From an uncultured Anaerococcus sp. (GTDB lineage: Bacteria; Bacillota; Clostridia; Tissierellales; Peptoniphilaceae): a DNA stretch of 14,575 nucleotides. Shown piece after piece: positions 1-11,000 of this stretch. The stretch lies in assembly GCA_900550345.1 (NCBI GenBank), contig URRX01000019.1, positions 1 to 14,575 of the forward strand. Direction: 5' to 3'. The position numbers and the translations under genes were made by a program. A model generated the notes under the pieces. It did no database searches. It was not told where the DNA came from and saw only the letters and a list, made by a program, of their open reading frames with translations. Position 1 is the stretch's first letter. The number at the start of each line of letters is the position of its first letter.

Positions 1-144
1 AGATTTTATTTTTGCACATTCTTTTGCAATTTCTAAACTTTGACCTTCTTTTTTTAAACCTAAATTTATTAGTCCCAAGGTTTTTTCTTTTTTATTTGAA
101 AGCTTTACTGCAATTTTTTCATTTATTAAATTATTATTTTTCAT
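1..144 (-). CDS. Partial CDS: possible CpsD/YveL-like P-loop protein with degenerate Walker A (5' end only)
   Basis: Forty-eight codons are visible before the gene leaves the window. The start is well supported: an AGGAG ribosome site (plus-strand ctccta, 151-156) lies 6 nt before the ATG. The ATG sits inside the last codons of the Wzz-like gene, giving an 11-bp overlap and likely translational coupling. Genes directly after YveK/CpsC-type proteins usually encode their bacterial tyrosine kinase partner (CpsD/YveL), which activates the chain-length system from the cytoplasm. Residues 21-40 (KTLGLINLGLKKEGQSLEIA) resemble the first strand and P-loop of that family, which usually read KT-I-hydrophobic-TS-x-x-PGEGKST. 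Here the P-loop position reads KKEGQSL, so the invariant Lys is Gln and the flanking Gly and Thr are missing. The N-terminal lead before this strand is shorter than usual. Family assignment is inference from position plus weak similarity; an unrelated exopolysaccharide protein is possible. Confidence 0.55.
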   Translation of the reverse strand, partial: MKNNNLINEKIAVKLSNKKEKTLGLINLGLKKEGQSLEIAKECAKIKS

Positions 145-784
145 CAATAACTCCTAATAAATCCACATCAATATTATCAAAATAATGGTAAGATCTGATT
201 TTTCCAGCTATAAATTCTTTTGTAACTATAATTACTAGTGATAAGATTAGAGCCATTAGCCCTAAAAATATTCCTATAAGGATAGGTTTTTTGCTTGATG
301 CATCACTAAGACTTACATTTTGCAAAACTTCCATGTTATCTTTTCCCAAAAGATCTTTAATGTCTTTTTGAAATTCACTAATAATATAATTTAAGGCTTG
401 TGCTGTTTCTTTTTCACCCTTATCCTTATATTCAAAAGTTATAATACCTGCTTGTGCATTAATTTCTGTGTTTAAATTATCTTTTAATTTATCAGCCAAG
501 TCCTCATCATTCATTTTTTTTGCAACATTTTGGTAAAGATCTGCTGAATTTAATACTTCCCCATAAATATTAGCCAATTTTTCATTGAGCATCAAAGTAT
601 TATAGGTCAAATCTTCTCCCTTATTTTCTGTTATAAGAACAGCTGCCTTTGCCTCATAAGTATTTTTTGTTTTAGAATTTGTATAAAAATACCCAATAAG
701 GAAAAATACAAGTGCTGAAATACAAACATATTTTAACTTATCTTTTATAATTTTTCCTATTTCTGACGATTTAATTTTTTCCAT
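134..784 (-). CDS. Wzz/YveK-family polysaccharide chain-length determinant (CpsC-like)
   Basis: The product is 216 residues with the classic two-helix Wzz layout. A short cytoplasmic N-terminus leads to a first membrane helix at about 18-35. An extracellular region follows, opening with the conserved TYEAKAAVLI strand (42-51) and continuing with a predicted helical stretch. A second helix lies at about 168-188, preceded by the usual ASSKKP. A short cytoplasmic tail ends in DVDLLGVIDEK, matching the family's 'x-LGxI' tail. Such proteins set polymer length and, in Firmicutes, act as the membrane adaptor for a tyrosine kinase encoded next door. The ATG follows AGGGGGAG with 4 nt spacing, and that ribosome site overlaps the end of the upstream polymerase gene (9 bp between the genes). 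The 3' end overlaps the next gene by 11 bp. The length (about 220) is normal for the CpsC/YveK class. The Wzz fold is clear; the exact polymer is unknown. Confidence 0.88.
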   Translation of the reverse strand: MEKIKSSEIGKIIKDKLKYVCISALVFFLIGYFYTNSKTKNTYEAKAAVLITENKGEDLTYNTLMLNEKLANIYGEVLNSADLYQNVAKKMNDEDLADKLKDNLNTEINAQAGIITFEYKDKGEKETAQALNYIISEFQKDIKDLLGKDNMEVLQNVSLSDASSKKPILIGIFLGLMALILSLVIIVTKEFIAGKIRSYHYFDNIDVDLLGVIDEK

Positions 785-793
785 TTTCTCCCC

Positions 794-1912
794 CTAATCC
801 TTCAGTGATAATATAGCTTGTTCATTTGTAAAGAAAAACTCATAAGCTGGAGCCTTTGCCATCAAAAATATAGCATAAGGCAAAATATAAACAAAAATAG
901 ATAAGTAGACTAAAAAATGAACATACTCATCTTCTTTTCTAAGTTTTTTTATTAAGATTGGTATATAAAGCAATTGGAAAATTCCAAAAAAGTTTGAAAA
1001 CCTAAAAGCAATGGCTGTTGATGACCTAAATACCAACAAAACTATTGCACAAAACCAAATAGCTTTTATACTTATATCCTCTATCGACATTTTTTTTATT
1101 TTCTTTTTGTCAAAATATATTAAGCTAGTTAAAAATAAAAATAACGCAAACAAAATTCTAGGATCAACAAAGCTCATTTCCTTAGCAAATCTTCCCTCAA
1201 AAGTGTAATTCATAATCTTTACACTCATAGTTCCCATACCAATAGATCCTAAAATTTTACCTACAATCATCAAAACTTGCTTTGAAAATACAGAAATCAT
1301 TAAACTAAGTCCCATAGCAATAATTTCAAATCCCTTGGATAAATTTATCTGCATCAAAACAAAAAATGGCAACAAAATTACTGCCGACTTGTGAAAAGAA
1401 AGAGCTAATAAAAGAGCCAAAATTGACTTAATTTTCTTATTCTTACTAAATAAATAAATACTCAAAAATCCAAGCCCTATAGAACTTGCAGTTCTTGAAG
1501 TCTGCATATCAAATTGTATAAAAATCGGCAAAAAAATTATAGCCGACAAGAAAGGATTTTCACTTTCTTTTAGGCAAATGTAAGCAGTAGGAACAATAGA
1601 AAGCAAATTCATCAAAATTATTATAGCTTGTCTAGAAATCCCCAATAAATTTATAAGATACGAAGAAATTCTAAAACCTATTTCAACAGGATAAGCAGAA
1701 AAAACTTTAGATAAGTCTGTGCCAATATCTTTTGCAAAATAAAGATAATTATAATAATCAGCATCTCCACTTCCCCTAAGTCCTGCAAATATAAAAAAGG
1801 CCAAAAACATCAGGCCTGAAGCATATTTTATTTGTTTTTTCTTATCAAAGTCAATCATAGAATTAATAGCATACAAGGCTAATTCTATAGTAGTAAACAT
1901 TAAAAAACCCAT
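794..1912 (-). CDS. EpsG/Wzy-like polysaccharide polymerase, polytopic membrane protein
   Basis: This 372-residue protein is very hydrophobic, with roughly ten predicted membrane segments. It fits the EpsG family, Wzy-type enzymes thought to join undecaprenyl-linked repeat units outside the membrane. Family-like signatures are FAGLRGSGDADYYNY (42-56, corresponding to the EpsG 'GLR-x-x-G-x-D-Y-x-x-Y' motif), PVEIGF (75-80), MQTSRTASSIGLGF (136-149, equivalent to the conserved 'RQ-x-x-A' helix) and SFHKSAVILLP (172-182, with His174). The start at 1912 is chosen because AAAGGAG lies 5 nt upstream; an internal Met at residue 5 is poorly spaced from that site. An extended -10 element lies immediately upstream. 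The stop is 9 bp from the Wzz-like gene, so the two are probably one operon. Polymerases of this type diverge quickly in sequence, so the substrate cannot be read from it. Confidence 0.85.
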   Translation of the reverse strand: MGFLMFTTIELALYAINSMIDFDKKKQIKYASGLMFLAFFIFAGLRGSGDADYYNYLYFAKDIGTDLSKVFSAYPVEIGFRISSYLINLLGISRQAIIILMNLLSIVPTAYICLKESENPFLSAIIFLPIFIQFDMQTSRTASSIGLGFLSIYLFSKNKKIKSILALLLALSFHKSAVILLPFFVLMQINLSKGFEIIAMGLSLMISVFSKQVLMIVGKILGSIGMGTMSVKIMNYTFEGRFAKEMSFVDPRILFALFLFLTSLIYFDKKKIKKMSIEDISIKAIWFCAIVLLVFRSSTAIAFRFSNFFGIFQLLYIPILIKKLRKEDEYVHFLVYLSIFVYILPYAIFLMAKAPAYEFFFTNEQAILSLKD

Positions 1913-1930
1913 CTTTACTCCTTTAAAAAT

Positions 1931-1936
1931 ATTATA
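1931..1936 (-). promoter_or_regulatory. Extended -10 promoter for the polysaccharide operon
   Basis: On the minus strand the bases read TGATATAAT: a consensus TATAAT with an upstream TGn extension. No good -35 box is seen at 17-18 nt, which is acceptable for extended -10 promoters. The predicted start would be near 1924, leaving a leader of only about a dozen bases that begins around the ribosome site. Confidence 0.5.
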
Positions 1937-2048
1937 TCATAGAAAAAAGAAAAATTAGTACATAATTAAATAAATATTTTCTAAATTCAATTATTAATTT
2001 CATTTTTTAACCATTTTTATAATCGATAAAGTATCTTTACTTTTAAGC
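1937..2048. other. AT-rich intergenic spacer between the two transcription units
   Basis: This stretch between the terminator of the giant gene and the polysaccharide promoter is strongly AT-rich. I see no credible gene, RNA structure or repeat in it. The only minus-strand ORF (23 codons, 2003-1932) lacks a ribosome site. Confidence 0.5.
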
Positions 2049-2079
2049 AAAAAAAGACCTCGGTTTAAACCGAGATCTT
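2049..2079 (-). terminator. Intrinsic terminator of the giant adhesin gene
   Basis: A palindromic stem spans 2054-2079, centred between 2066 and 2067 (core CTCGG-TTTAAA-CCGAG). On the minus strand it is followed by a run of seven T (2055-2049). The single imperfect pair (2058/2075) is a tolerated G-U in minus-strand RNA but a C-A mismatch in plus-strand RNA. Only the minus side has the T tract. The hairpin is therefore directional and begins 17 nt after the stop codon of the giant gene. Confidence 0.88.
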
Positions 2080-2096
2080 AAAAATATTTGTAATTT

Positions 2097-5000
2097 TTAC
2101 TTAGAAGTGATGTCTAATGATTTATTTTTTCTTTTGTTGTGATACCAAACAGCAAGAATCATTAAAATCAATCCTAAAATAGTAAATCCAATCCATGCTC
2201 TTAGTCCATTTGTCATTGGAAGAGTAAATTTTTTATTTTCTATTTGGATAGGATCTTTAGTATCAATGTCTACCATATCAGCCTTATATTTTTCTACTTG
2301 AATCTTTCCATCGATTGCTGCAAATTCTTTTACATAATCTTTTGGAGTTATATATCCACTAGGAGCTTTAATTTCCTTTAGGGCATAATATCCAGATTCG
2401 TAGAAGGTAAATTCTACTAGTCCGTCAGCGCCTGTAGTGAATTTATCTACTGGGTTGAATCCTTGTGGAGCAGTCTCATCTTTATTTAGGACTAACTTAT
2501 CTCCATTAGCGTTTTGATACAATTTAAGCTCAGTCTTAGAGTAATCTCCAGTCTTTTCTTTCTTATACCAAACTTCAAACTCAGCACCTTCTAGTGGATT
2601 ACCAGTATTTGCGTCGACTTTCTCGAAGCTTATGTGTTGATCCTTCTTATTTTCTATATATATAGGAACAATACCATCTTCTTCTGTATCTTTTTCTTCG
2701 TCAGGTTTATCTCCAATAGTCTTTCTTATAATCTTGCCGTTATCATTTACTACAAATTCATAGGCAGGATTTGTTAGGATATTGTAGCCTTCTGGTGCAA
2801 GTGTTTCTTCTAGCTCGTAGAAACCTGGTTTTAGTTTGGTAAATTCAAACTTACCATCTTCGCCACTTGTTACTTCATCACCAACATCAGACCATTCCTT
2901 GTCTGTAGATTTTGCTTTGTATTTTAGTTTAAACTTAGCTTTTGCTAGAGCCTTACCTTCTTGGTCAACCTTCCTGAACAAGATTTTGTTTTCTGGGTTG
3001 ACTGCTACTATTTCTGGTTTAACACTACCGCTTGCCTCATTTACAAAGTGACGAACTGAGTCATGTCTTTCAGCATAGGTTGGTGAATAATTTTGGTTAA
3101 ATTTAAGGAGTGTTCCATGAGCTGTATATTCAGACTTATCCTTTTCAGCTACCCTTCCAGTTACCTTTATTATATAAGAATGGGTGTTGTGGATACCATT
3201 ATTAAAATTAACACTTGTGTAATATCCTTTATTTAATCTTTGGAGAGATCTTACAGTATCAAATTGAGATAGATTATTGCTATTTTCATTTACAGCAAAT
3301 GACTCTGGCATGTCGTTTTCTACATTAGAATTATTATATAAATAGCTTACAGATATGTTGAGATTTTCTATATCTTGTTCTGATACATATCTTAGCTCTA
3401 CAGGGCCAGCGGTTTTTTCTCTTAGTCTATTAACATAATAGTAATGTAAGAATTCGCCTGTTTGTGGATTGTATTTTACTATCTTTGAAACAAGGTTGAT
3501 CCTGTTTCTATAGATATCTTCTTCATGACCATAGTCTAGGTCATAGATAACTTTCATACCCCTTAATTGACTTCTATCATTTCCAATATAGAATCCAACT
3601 TGTTGTTTACTTAAACCTTGATCAGATTGTCTAACCTTATATAGGTCAATGAAGGAAGTTAGTTTGTTTGAAAATTCTACTAGAGAGTAAGTCTTAGCAT
3701 AATCTGTAAATGTATAGGTTATAGTTCTGTTTGACCTATCATAATCAGCCTTAGCTATAGTACCAATACCCGCTGCAATGATATCTAAGTTCTCTATTTC
3801 ATTATCTGATATGCCGTTAAGATCTGTTACCTCACTCATATTGAGTACGAAATAATCCCCTGGGTTTATCTTGATGTTTTTATCAACTGCAAACTTGTTG
3901 GTAAATTCCATACTTTCACCAAAGTGGGGATGGATTTCGTTTCTCTTCTTGCTGGTCTTATCTTCTGGGTTTAGAACATACATATCTGTAGTATTGAGTT
4001 TAATCTTATCTGATAAATCTCTACCAGTTCTTGCGATAGGACCTGCATATGGATCTAAGCCTTCTCCACCTATTGTGAAGTTCCAAACTTGGTTAGTATT
4101 TACATAACCGTCTGGTGATTTAACTTCTTCTAGTCTGTAGTTACCAATTGGTAATTTGTCAAAATGGATAGTTCCATCTTCGCCAACAGTTTTAGTTGTT
4201 ATTGAACCATTTGATAAGTTAGTTAATTTAAACTTAGCACCAGCTAAGAGCTCACTCGCCTTAATTTCATTACCATTTTGGTCGACCTTTGTAACTGTCA
4301 TTTCACCTTCACCTGGTTTTTCGTTTACGATTTTACCCATGTTCTTGGCTGTAGCGCTTGTTACAAAGTCGATTAGTTTACCATCTTTTTCAGAAGTTGA
4401 TTTTTCTGGAACATATTGATAAACACCGTTTGCCTTATCGTATTCTAGTGATATATAACCGCTAGATGATGGTACGATTTTGATTTGTTTTACTGGATAT
4501 TCATTATAGTAAGTTTTGCCATCTTCTTTATATTGTTTCTCACCTACTACTATTAAATCTTTTAGTAGAACTTTTGCCCCTGTTTCAGGATTTATAATCT
4601 TAGCTTTTTCTATATCTATATCTTTAGATAAAACAGATTTATCACCAATTTTTAGTGTGCTATTAGAATCTTTAGGATCTTCCATTTCTAGTTCTGAAAG
4701 ATTGTAAATAGTTCCATTAGATACAAATCTCACATTTACAGTCTTAAGATCAACTATATCTCCACTTTCTGGGTCTACTACTTCTCCTGTGTTTGTCTTA
4801 ACAGTTTTGATTGTGAAGTATAGGAGTGGATCTGTGATTGGCTTGTAATCCTTAGGTGCCTTGACTTCCATTAGTCTATAACGTCCTGGTTCTAGGTTTC
4901 TAAAACCAAAGTAACCGTTAAAGGCTGATCCTACATAGGCTCCTGGTATATCTGTATAGGTATTAGCAATTTCTTTTTGAAGTTTAAATATCGCACCTTC

Positions 5001-8000
5001 TAACCTGTTTTTTGTTACATTTTCACTATTTACATTATCTTTTGGATTGTCACGGCCATGTTTAGAGAAGGTTACATTGTATCTTTCTACTTCGTTTACA
5101 ACAGTCATTCCACTTTGAGGAATTTCTGTGTAAGATTTTGATGAGTAAAGTGATTTAAGGTCTATACTAGTTTTTACCCTTGTTCTTTCACTTTCTTTTA
5201 GAAGAGGATAGATACGTCCACCAGTTTTACCTAATTGTCCGTCAGGAGATTTTTCAAACTTGGTAAATCCTAAGGCAAGGTTACCTTGTTGGTAAGAGCC
5301 TTTATCAACTTTTTTAAATATTATATTTCTTCGATTATCTCTTCCAGTAGCTTGTTGGAATTCTCTTGCTCCATCATAGAAATCAAAGTTGAGTTCGAGT
5401 TTCTTCAAGTCTTCTTGTGGAATAGTTTCAATATTTCCTTGTTTGCTATCTTTTCCTGTAAGGATAGCATCATCGTAGAAACCTTCAACGTCGATATAAT
5501 ATACACCGCCTTTATCAAGGTTCATTATGTCTTCGTCAAATCCCCAATCAAATGGTCTCCATCTAGCTGTGTTTAGCATAGTTACATCGTTTCTAGACAA
5601 GTCGTATGAGTTTAGAACTGTGTCTGCAAAACTATCATTTGTTGGAGCACCAGTAATCTTGTAGGTTGATCTGTAGGCAGTTTTGACACCTTCTACATCT
5701 ATAGTTGGTGCATTACCTGGCCCACGGTCAGTTTCTTCTCTTTTGTGTTTTGGATTAATTTGAATATTTATCTTATCACTTGCTCCTCTATATCCTCTTG
5801 TATCAATATATATTCTTTGAATATATGTTTTGGATTCTGTATTGATACTTACAAGTTTAGACTTGTACTTTATACCATTATCAGCTGTTTGAACTGATGT
5901 ATTATCATAAGATTTATCAGTTTGTATATAGTCATAAGAAGTATGTTCTGGTCCCTTGTATTTAGCCTTTAGTTGACCAGCCTCTTCGTACACTTCTATA
6001 TCAAAAGGAGCTTGTAGTTTCTTGTAGCCTGATGGTGAGTTTGTTTCAGTAAGTCTATAATATCCAACAGGTAGGCTTACAGGATTACCATCCTTATCTT
6101 TTAATTCAACATTACCCTTAGAATTTGATTTACCAGAAACATCCTTAAAAGTATCATCCTTAGTTTTATAAGATTCATCAGTATATTTTTCAAGAGTAAA
6201 CTCTGCGTTTTCAAGAATTTTATCGTCACTACCTCTTTTTAGAATCTTAAGATCAAGACCTGTTTGTTTGTTGGTGATTGTAGCAGTATTATCTACTAAT
6301 TCTTCTCCATCAACTCTTGATCCATGACGTTCAATTCTATCAGTTTTCTCCTTAATAGTCCTTACCAAGATAATATTGTAAGCTGCTATTCTTTCACCAG
6401 CTTGTTTTGCTGGTACCGCTACATCAGCTGGCCAGTTTTCAGGTTTCGTTGCATCAGGCTCATTTTTTCTATCGAAAGTTACAGAATATTGGTATTCCGC
6501 CTCGCCATTTTCCCCTTGTGAATCAACTTCAATTACTCCTTGTGCTAAGTTAGGATCATTTTTAACTGTTGTTTCAAATGGCACTTCTATAGTTTTATTA
6601 ACTGGAGTACTTGTTCTTGATTCTGGTCTTTTCTTTGTACCGTGATGGTACTCATCAGCTTTAGCCTCTGGATTCGCTTTGGTATTTCCAGTAGCTGTTT
6701 TATTTCCAGTTCTTACGCCATCTGCTAATTCATATTTATATTCTTTGTAAAGTTTTCCAGTAGAACCTTCTACTGTCCAAGTTTCATCTTCATACAAATC
6801 TTTCTCTGGAACATCAATAGTTTGTGGTTTTGGTATTTCGCTATCATATTCCCAAGCTGTTTCGTAAGTTATAACTGGGCCTTTGTTAATAGCTGATTCA
6901 TTAGTGTATGAATTGGCTAGCCATGATTTGTGTGGAGTATATAGACCTGCTTCCTTAAATGAATCATAGTCAGTACCAAGTCCTACGCCAAATCTCTCAT
7001 CATACTTTGTTTCAATTTCTAAACGTATTGTTCCCTTATATGTGGCAGGTATCTCTGCTATTAATCTAGTATAACCATTTTCAGTTTTTTCTTTAAATGT
7101 TATTTTTGATATTTCAGTAAGACTTCCTGGGTTATCAACATCAAAATTTTGAGATTGGTATACTTTAATAACTGAGTTAGCCTTTGTTACATTAAAGTTT
7201 TTAGGTTGACTATGGATTTGAATTTCACGGTTTTTTGCACCGTAAGGGCCTTGTCCATAGACAAAGACTTGTCTTAGCCTATGATCTACTTTATTAATTT
7301 CAGTAATCTTAGTTAAGACTGGAGCTGCATTATCTTTTGCAAGATTTGATCTAACATCTACAGGATTCGATCTAGTAGGATCAATCTTTTCCCAATCGCT
7401 TGCTGCTCTTTGAGCATTTTCTAATAAATCACTTGGATTAAGCTCAGAAATTTCAAGTCCTTCATTTTTATCTCGAGAATCTTTTGCTATTTTTGCAAAT
7501 TGATATGATCTTTTATCTATAAATTCTTTTTTAGAGATATCCTTATCAGCTAAAAGTCTGGTTGGTCTATCTATAAATAATGATGCATTATGAGCATTTT
7601 CATTATTTTGTTTTATATAGGCTTTTCCATCAGCTGAAATTGTTACTGTCCATTTTGTATCAACTTTTTGATAACCTGAAGCAGGTTCTGATTCTTCTAG
7701 GGTATAAGTTCCCGGTTTTAGACCGTTAAAGGAAATCATACCGTCAGATCCTGTTGTCATGTATCTTTCATTTTTGCTTGGATCAGGACCTGTAAGTTTG
7801 AAGGTTGCACCTTGGATTGGTGTAGTTTTATTTATTTCTCTTACCTTTTTGATTTTAAAACCATAAGTTTTAATTTCATTTTCTACATCGAGTGATCCTT
7901 CTGATATATAAGAACCTATGATAGATCCTTCTTCTCTTGTAGTTGGGTCACTTTCTAAAATATCAGATACTCTTTCGTAGTAGTCAGATTTCCAGTAGTT

Positions 8001-11000
8001 TTGTCCACCTTCGTACCAATCCATTCCAGTACCTACTCCACCATCTAAAGTTTTGTATGGTATTTTTACATCTACTACAATTGGTTTATTTGTTGCTGGA
8101 AGATCAAGTTTTAATCTTTTCTCACCATAGTGAGAATCATCTACTGATTTTGTTACACTAGTTGTAATATCTGTTTCATTAAAGTCCGCAAGTCTCAAGT
8201 CAGAAATAAGTCCTGTAACTTTTCCGCTAGTATTTCCATCTTCTTTTGGATCAAGGGTAAATACTCTAACTTCTTCATCGCCATTGTACCAATCCATGTT
8301 TGGATATTCTGGCTTTTCTCTGTGAATTATTGCTGTAGTATCATCTATATTTCTTCCTTCTGGGTTTATTACATATCTTTGGATAACATAATTATTATCT
8401 TTATTGATAGCAACAATTCTTGTACCTAAGTATCTTGCTTCAGTAGAGTTAGCTACCCAGCCTGTAATTCTGTTATCAAAACTTGTCCAGCCTCTTGTTG
8501 GTCTTTCTTTTACATTAACCCAATGAGTACCCTCTTCACCGAGAATTGATTTTATATCGCTAGTGTCTGATTTTGAGTAGGTGTAAATCTTTGTTTTACC
8601 ATCTTCTCTAACAAGTACCCATTTTTTATTCAATGGTTTGTAGCCTTCTGGTGGAGCTACTTCTTCTAGGATATAGCTCTTACCCTCTTGTGGATTACCT
8701 GTAAATTCTACAATACCATTTTGATCTGATTGAGCTTCTAGTGGGAAATTTGGATCTTTATTTTCTGGATCTGTAATCTTAAATTTTGCTCCAGCAAGTG
8801 GTTTGCCATTGCTGTCTTTTTTATAAATTCTAAATTTTTGTCCTGCTGGCTTATTATTTACTGGAATATTTACAGTATCTTTTCCAGTATAAGATTCGCC
8901 ACCACCTATAATTGATGTCGAACTTATTTTTACATTTCCATCACTATATACAGTGACGTTCCATTCTTTACTAGACTTTATGAAGTCTTTTGGTGATTTG
9001 TATTCTTTTAGGGTGTATTTGCCTGGAGCAAGATTTTCAAAACTAATCTCTCCGTTTTGATCTGATGTTCTATAGATTTTATTATTATCAGAATCTGTTA
9101 GGACAAAGGTTGCACCCTTTAGTTTTTGATTTTGATTTGCTTCGTTTAGTTTAGTTATTTTGAATTTTCCTGGTTGGTATTTTCTATTTATAATACCAAC
9201 TACTTCTTTGGTATATGAAGGTAATTCTGTTCCAGTTTGATCTGCCTTAGAATAGTTATCATTAGGCCCTGTTACAAATGATGAGTTCAGTGCATTTTTT
9301 CTATTTCCACTTTTTTCTTCACCATTTGCCATGTAGAAAGCTCTCCAGTGCTTATTAAACTCGTCTATATCTCTAATTTTAAAAGTTTGCTCAATTAGAT
9401 AAGCATCATTTTTAGGATTTATCTTTGGTACAGATATAGTTAGTGGAGGGTTTTGGGTCTCATAAAGTGAACCAGTACTTGTAACATTTTTTGGATTATA
9501 ACTTAAATTGAATCCACCTTCTGACCTATTGTAGGATTTTTCATGGTCAATTTCTGCATGATATACAAGGTTATATATATCAGGATTTTGTTCAGGTCTA
9601 ACCCCCATTGACAATGGCATGTAGTCATTTACTAAAGGGGAATAATCTGGGTGAGCCTCGTATTTTTTAAGTGGTGGAATACTTGTTTTATAAATCTTAA
9701 CATCATCTAAGTAATATGGAGATTCATATTTTCCTTGCCAAGTTTCTTGTTTAGATCCTTGGTTATCTGTAAATTTCCAATTAAACCAAATCTTATTAGC
9801 ATCACCTGTTTTATAATCACCAAGTGGATTGTAATAACCGATAGCTTTTACATACCAATTTCCATCGTCTGCCTTATAAACATCCCTAAAGTAGTAGGCT
9901 TGACTTGGGAATTTGCCTGCTGTTGTATGTCTATCATAACCATCGTAATCTGCTTGGACTTTTATATTATCTACTGGGTTACCAGAAATTGTTCCATTTT
10001 TTTGATTTGGAGCAACCACATTGGTAAAGTCCCACTTTCCTGAGTGAGTTGCATAGAATTTGGATGGAATCATACCATTAAGGTCTATACTAAACTTAGT
10101 TTCACCGTTACTTAGAGAGTTCTTATTGAAGACGTAAGTTAATAAGTTAGTCTTATAATCAAAGTGTGGTGTTGCTATCATCTTCCCATTGAAATATATG
10201 TTTGGAAAAGTCTTAAAGTATTGGGTGAAATCAAGGTTAGGGTCAAATTGTATTTCAAATCTAGATCCTGGAGCTGCGTTACTTATAGTAGCATCCAAGT
10301 GATATTTTAGAGATTCTAATCTATATGCTTCCCAAATTCCTCTAAAATTACCTGATCCTGAATCATCATTTATAACCATGCTTTGGTTTACACGAGTTAC
10401 TATAGCAGCATCTTCTCCCTGTCCACCTTCTTCTCTTTCTATATAGTAGTCAACTCCTGCTGTTGGTGATGCATCTGAGTCTTTAAATTTAGCATCATAA
10501 GTAACTTTTCCGTCTTCACTTACAGTTACACGGAAATATACCTTAGATTTCTCATAACCTTCTGGAGCTTTAACTTCTTCTAGATAATAAGTTCCTGTTG
10601 GATGTTCTCCAAAACTTACCTTACCATTTTCATCAGTTATTTTGTTGGCAATAACTTCTCCGTTTTCATCTTTTAGGACAAATTCTGCTCCAGCAAGTCT
10701 ATCTTTTTTTCCTTCTGTAGAAGTATCTGCAAATTTTGCTACTTCTATCTCACTTTTCTTTTGCTCTTCGTTTGCTATAGTTATGGTTGGATTTCCATTT
10801 TCTTCTTTGTTTTTGCTTAGGTTAGTATTTACTCTAATTTTGGATTGACCAGCAGGATTTTCTTTTGCAAGCCAATCATAGGATATGCTTGTGCTATCTT
10901 TTGAGCCAATATTTGCAGAAACTTCTACTAAAAATCCCCAATCTGTTCCAAATCTTCCTTGAGGGAAAGTTATTTGATAACCCTTTGTACCAGATAATGG

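Noticed and set aside
1011..1208. Plus-strand 65-codon ORF opposite the EpsG-like gene
   Set aside because: Antisense shadow of a well-supported membrane protein gene, with no recognisable domain.
1932..2003. 23-codon minus-strand ORF (starts MKLII) in the intergenic spacer
   Set aside because: It has no ribosome site, overlaps the promoter of the next operon, and is short enough to be chance in AT-rich DNA.
2049..2079. Bidirectional terminator
   Set aside because: No T tract follows the hairpin on the plus strand, and the stem has a C-A mismatch in that direction. No plus-strand gene ends here.
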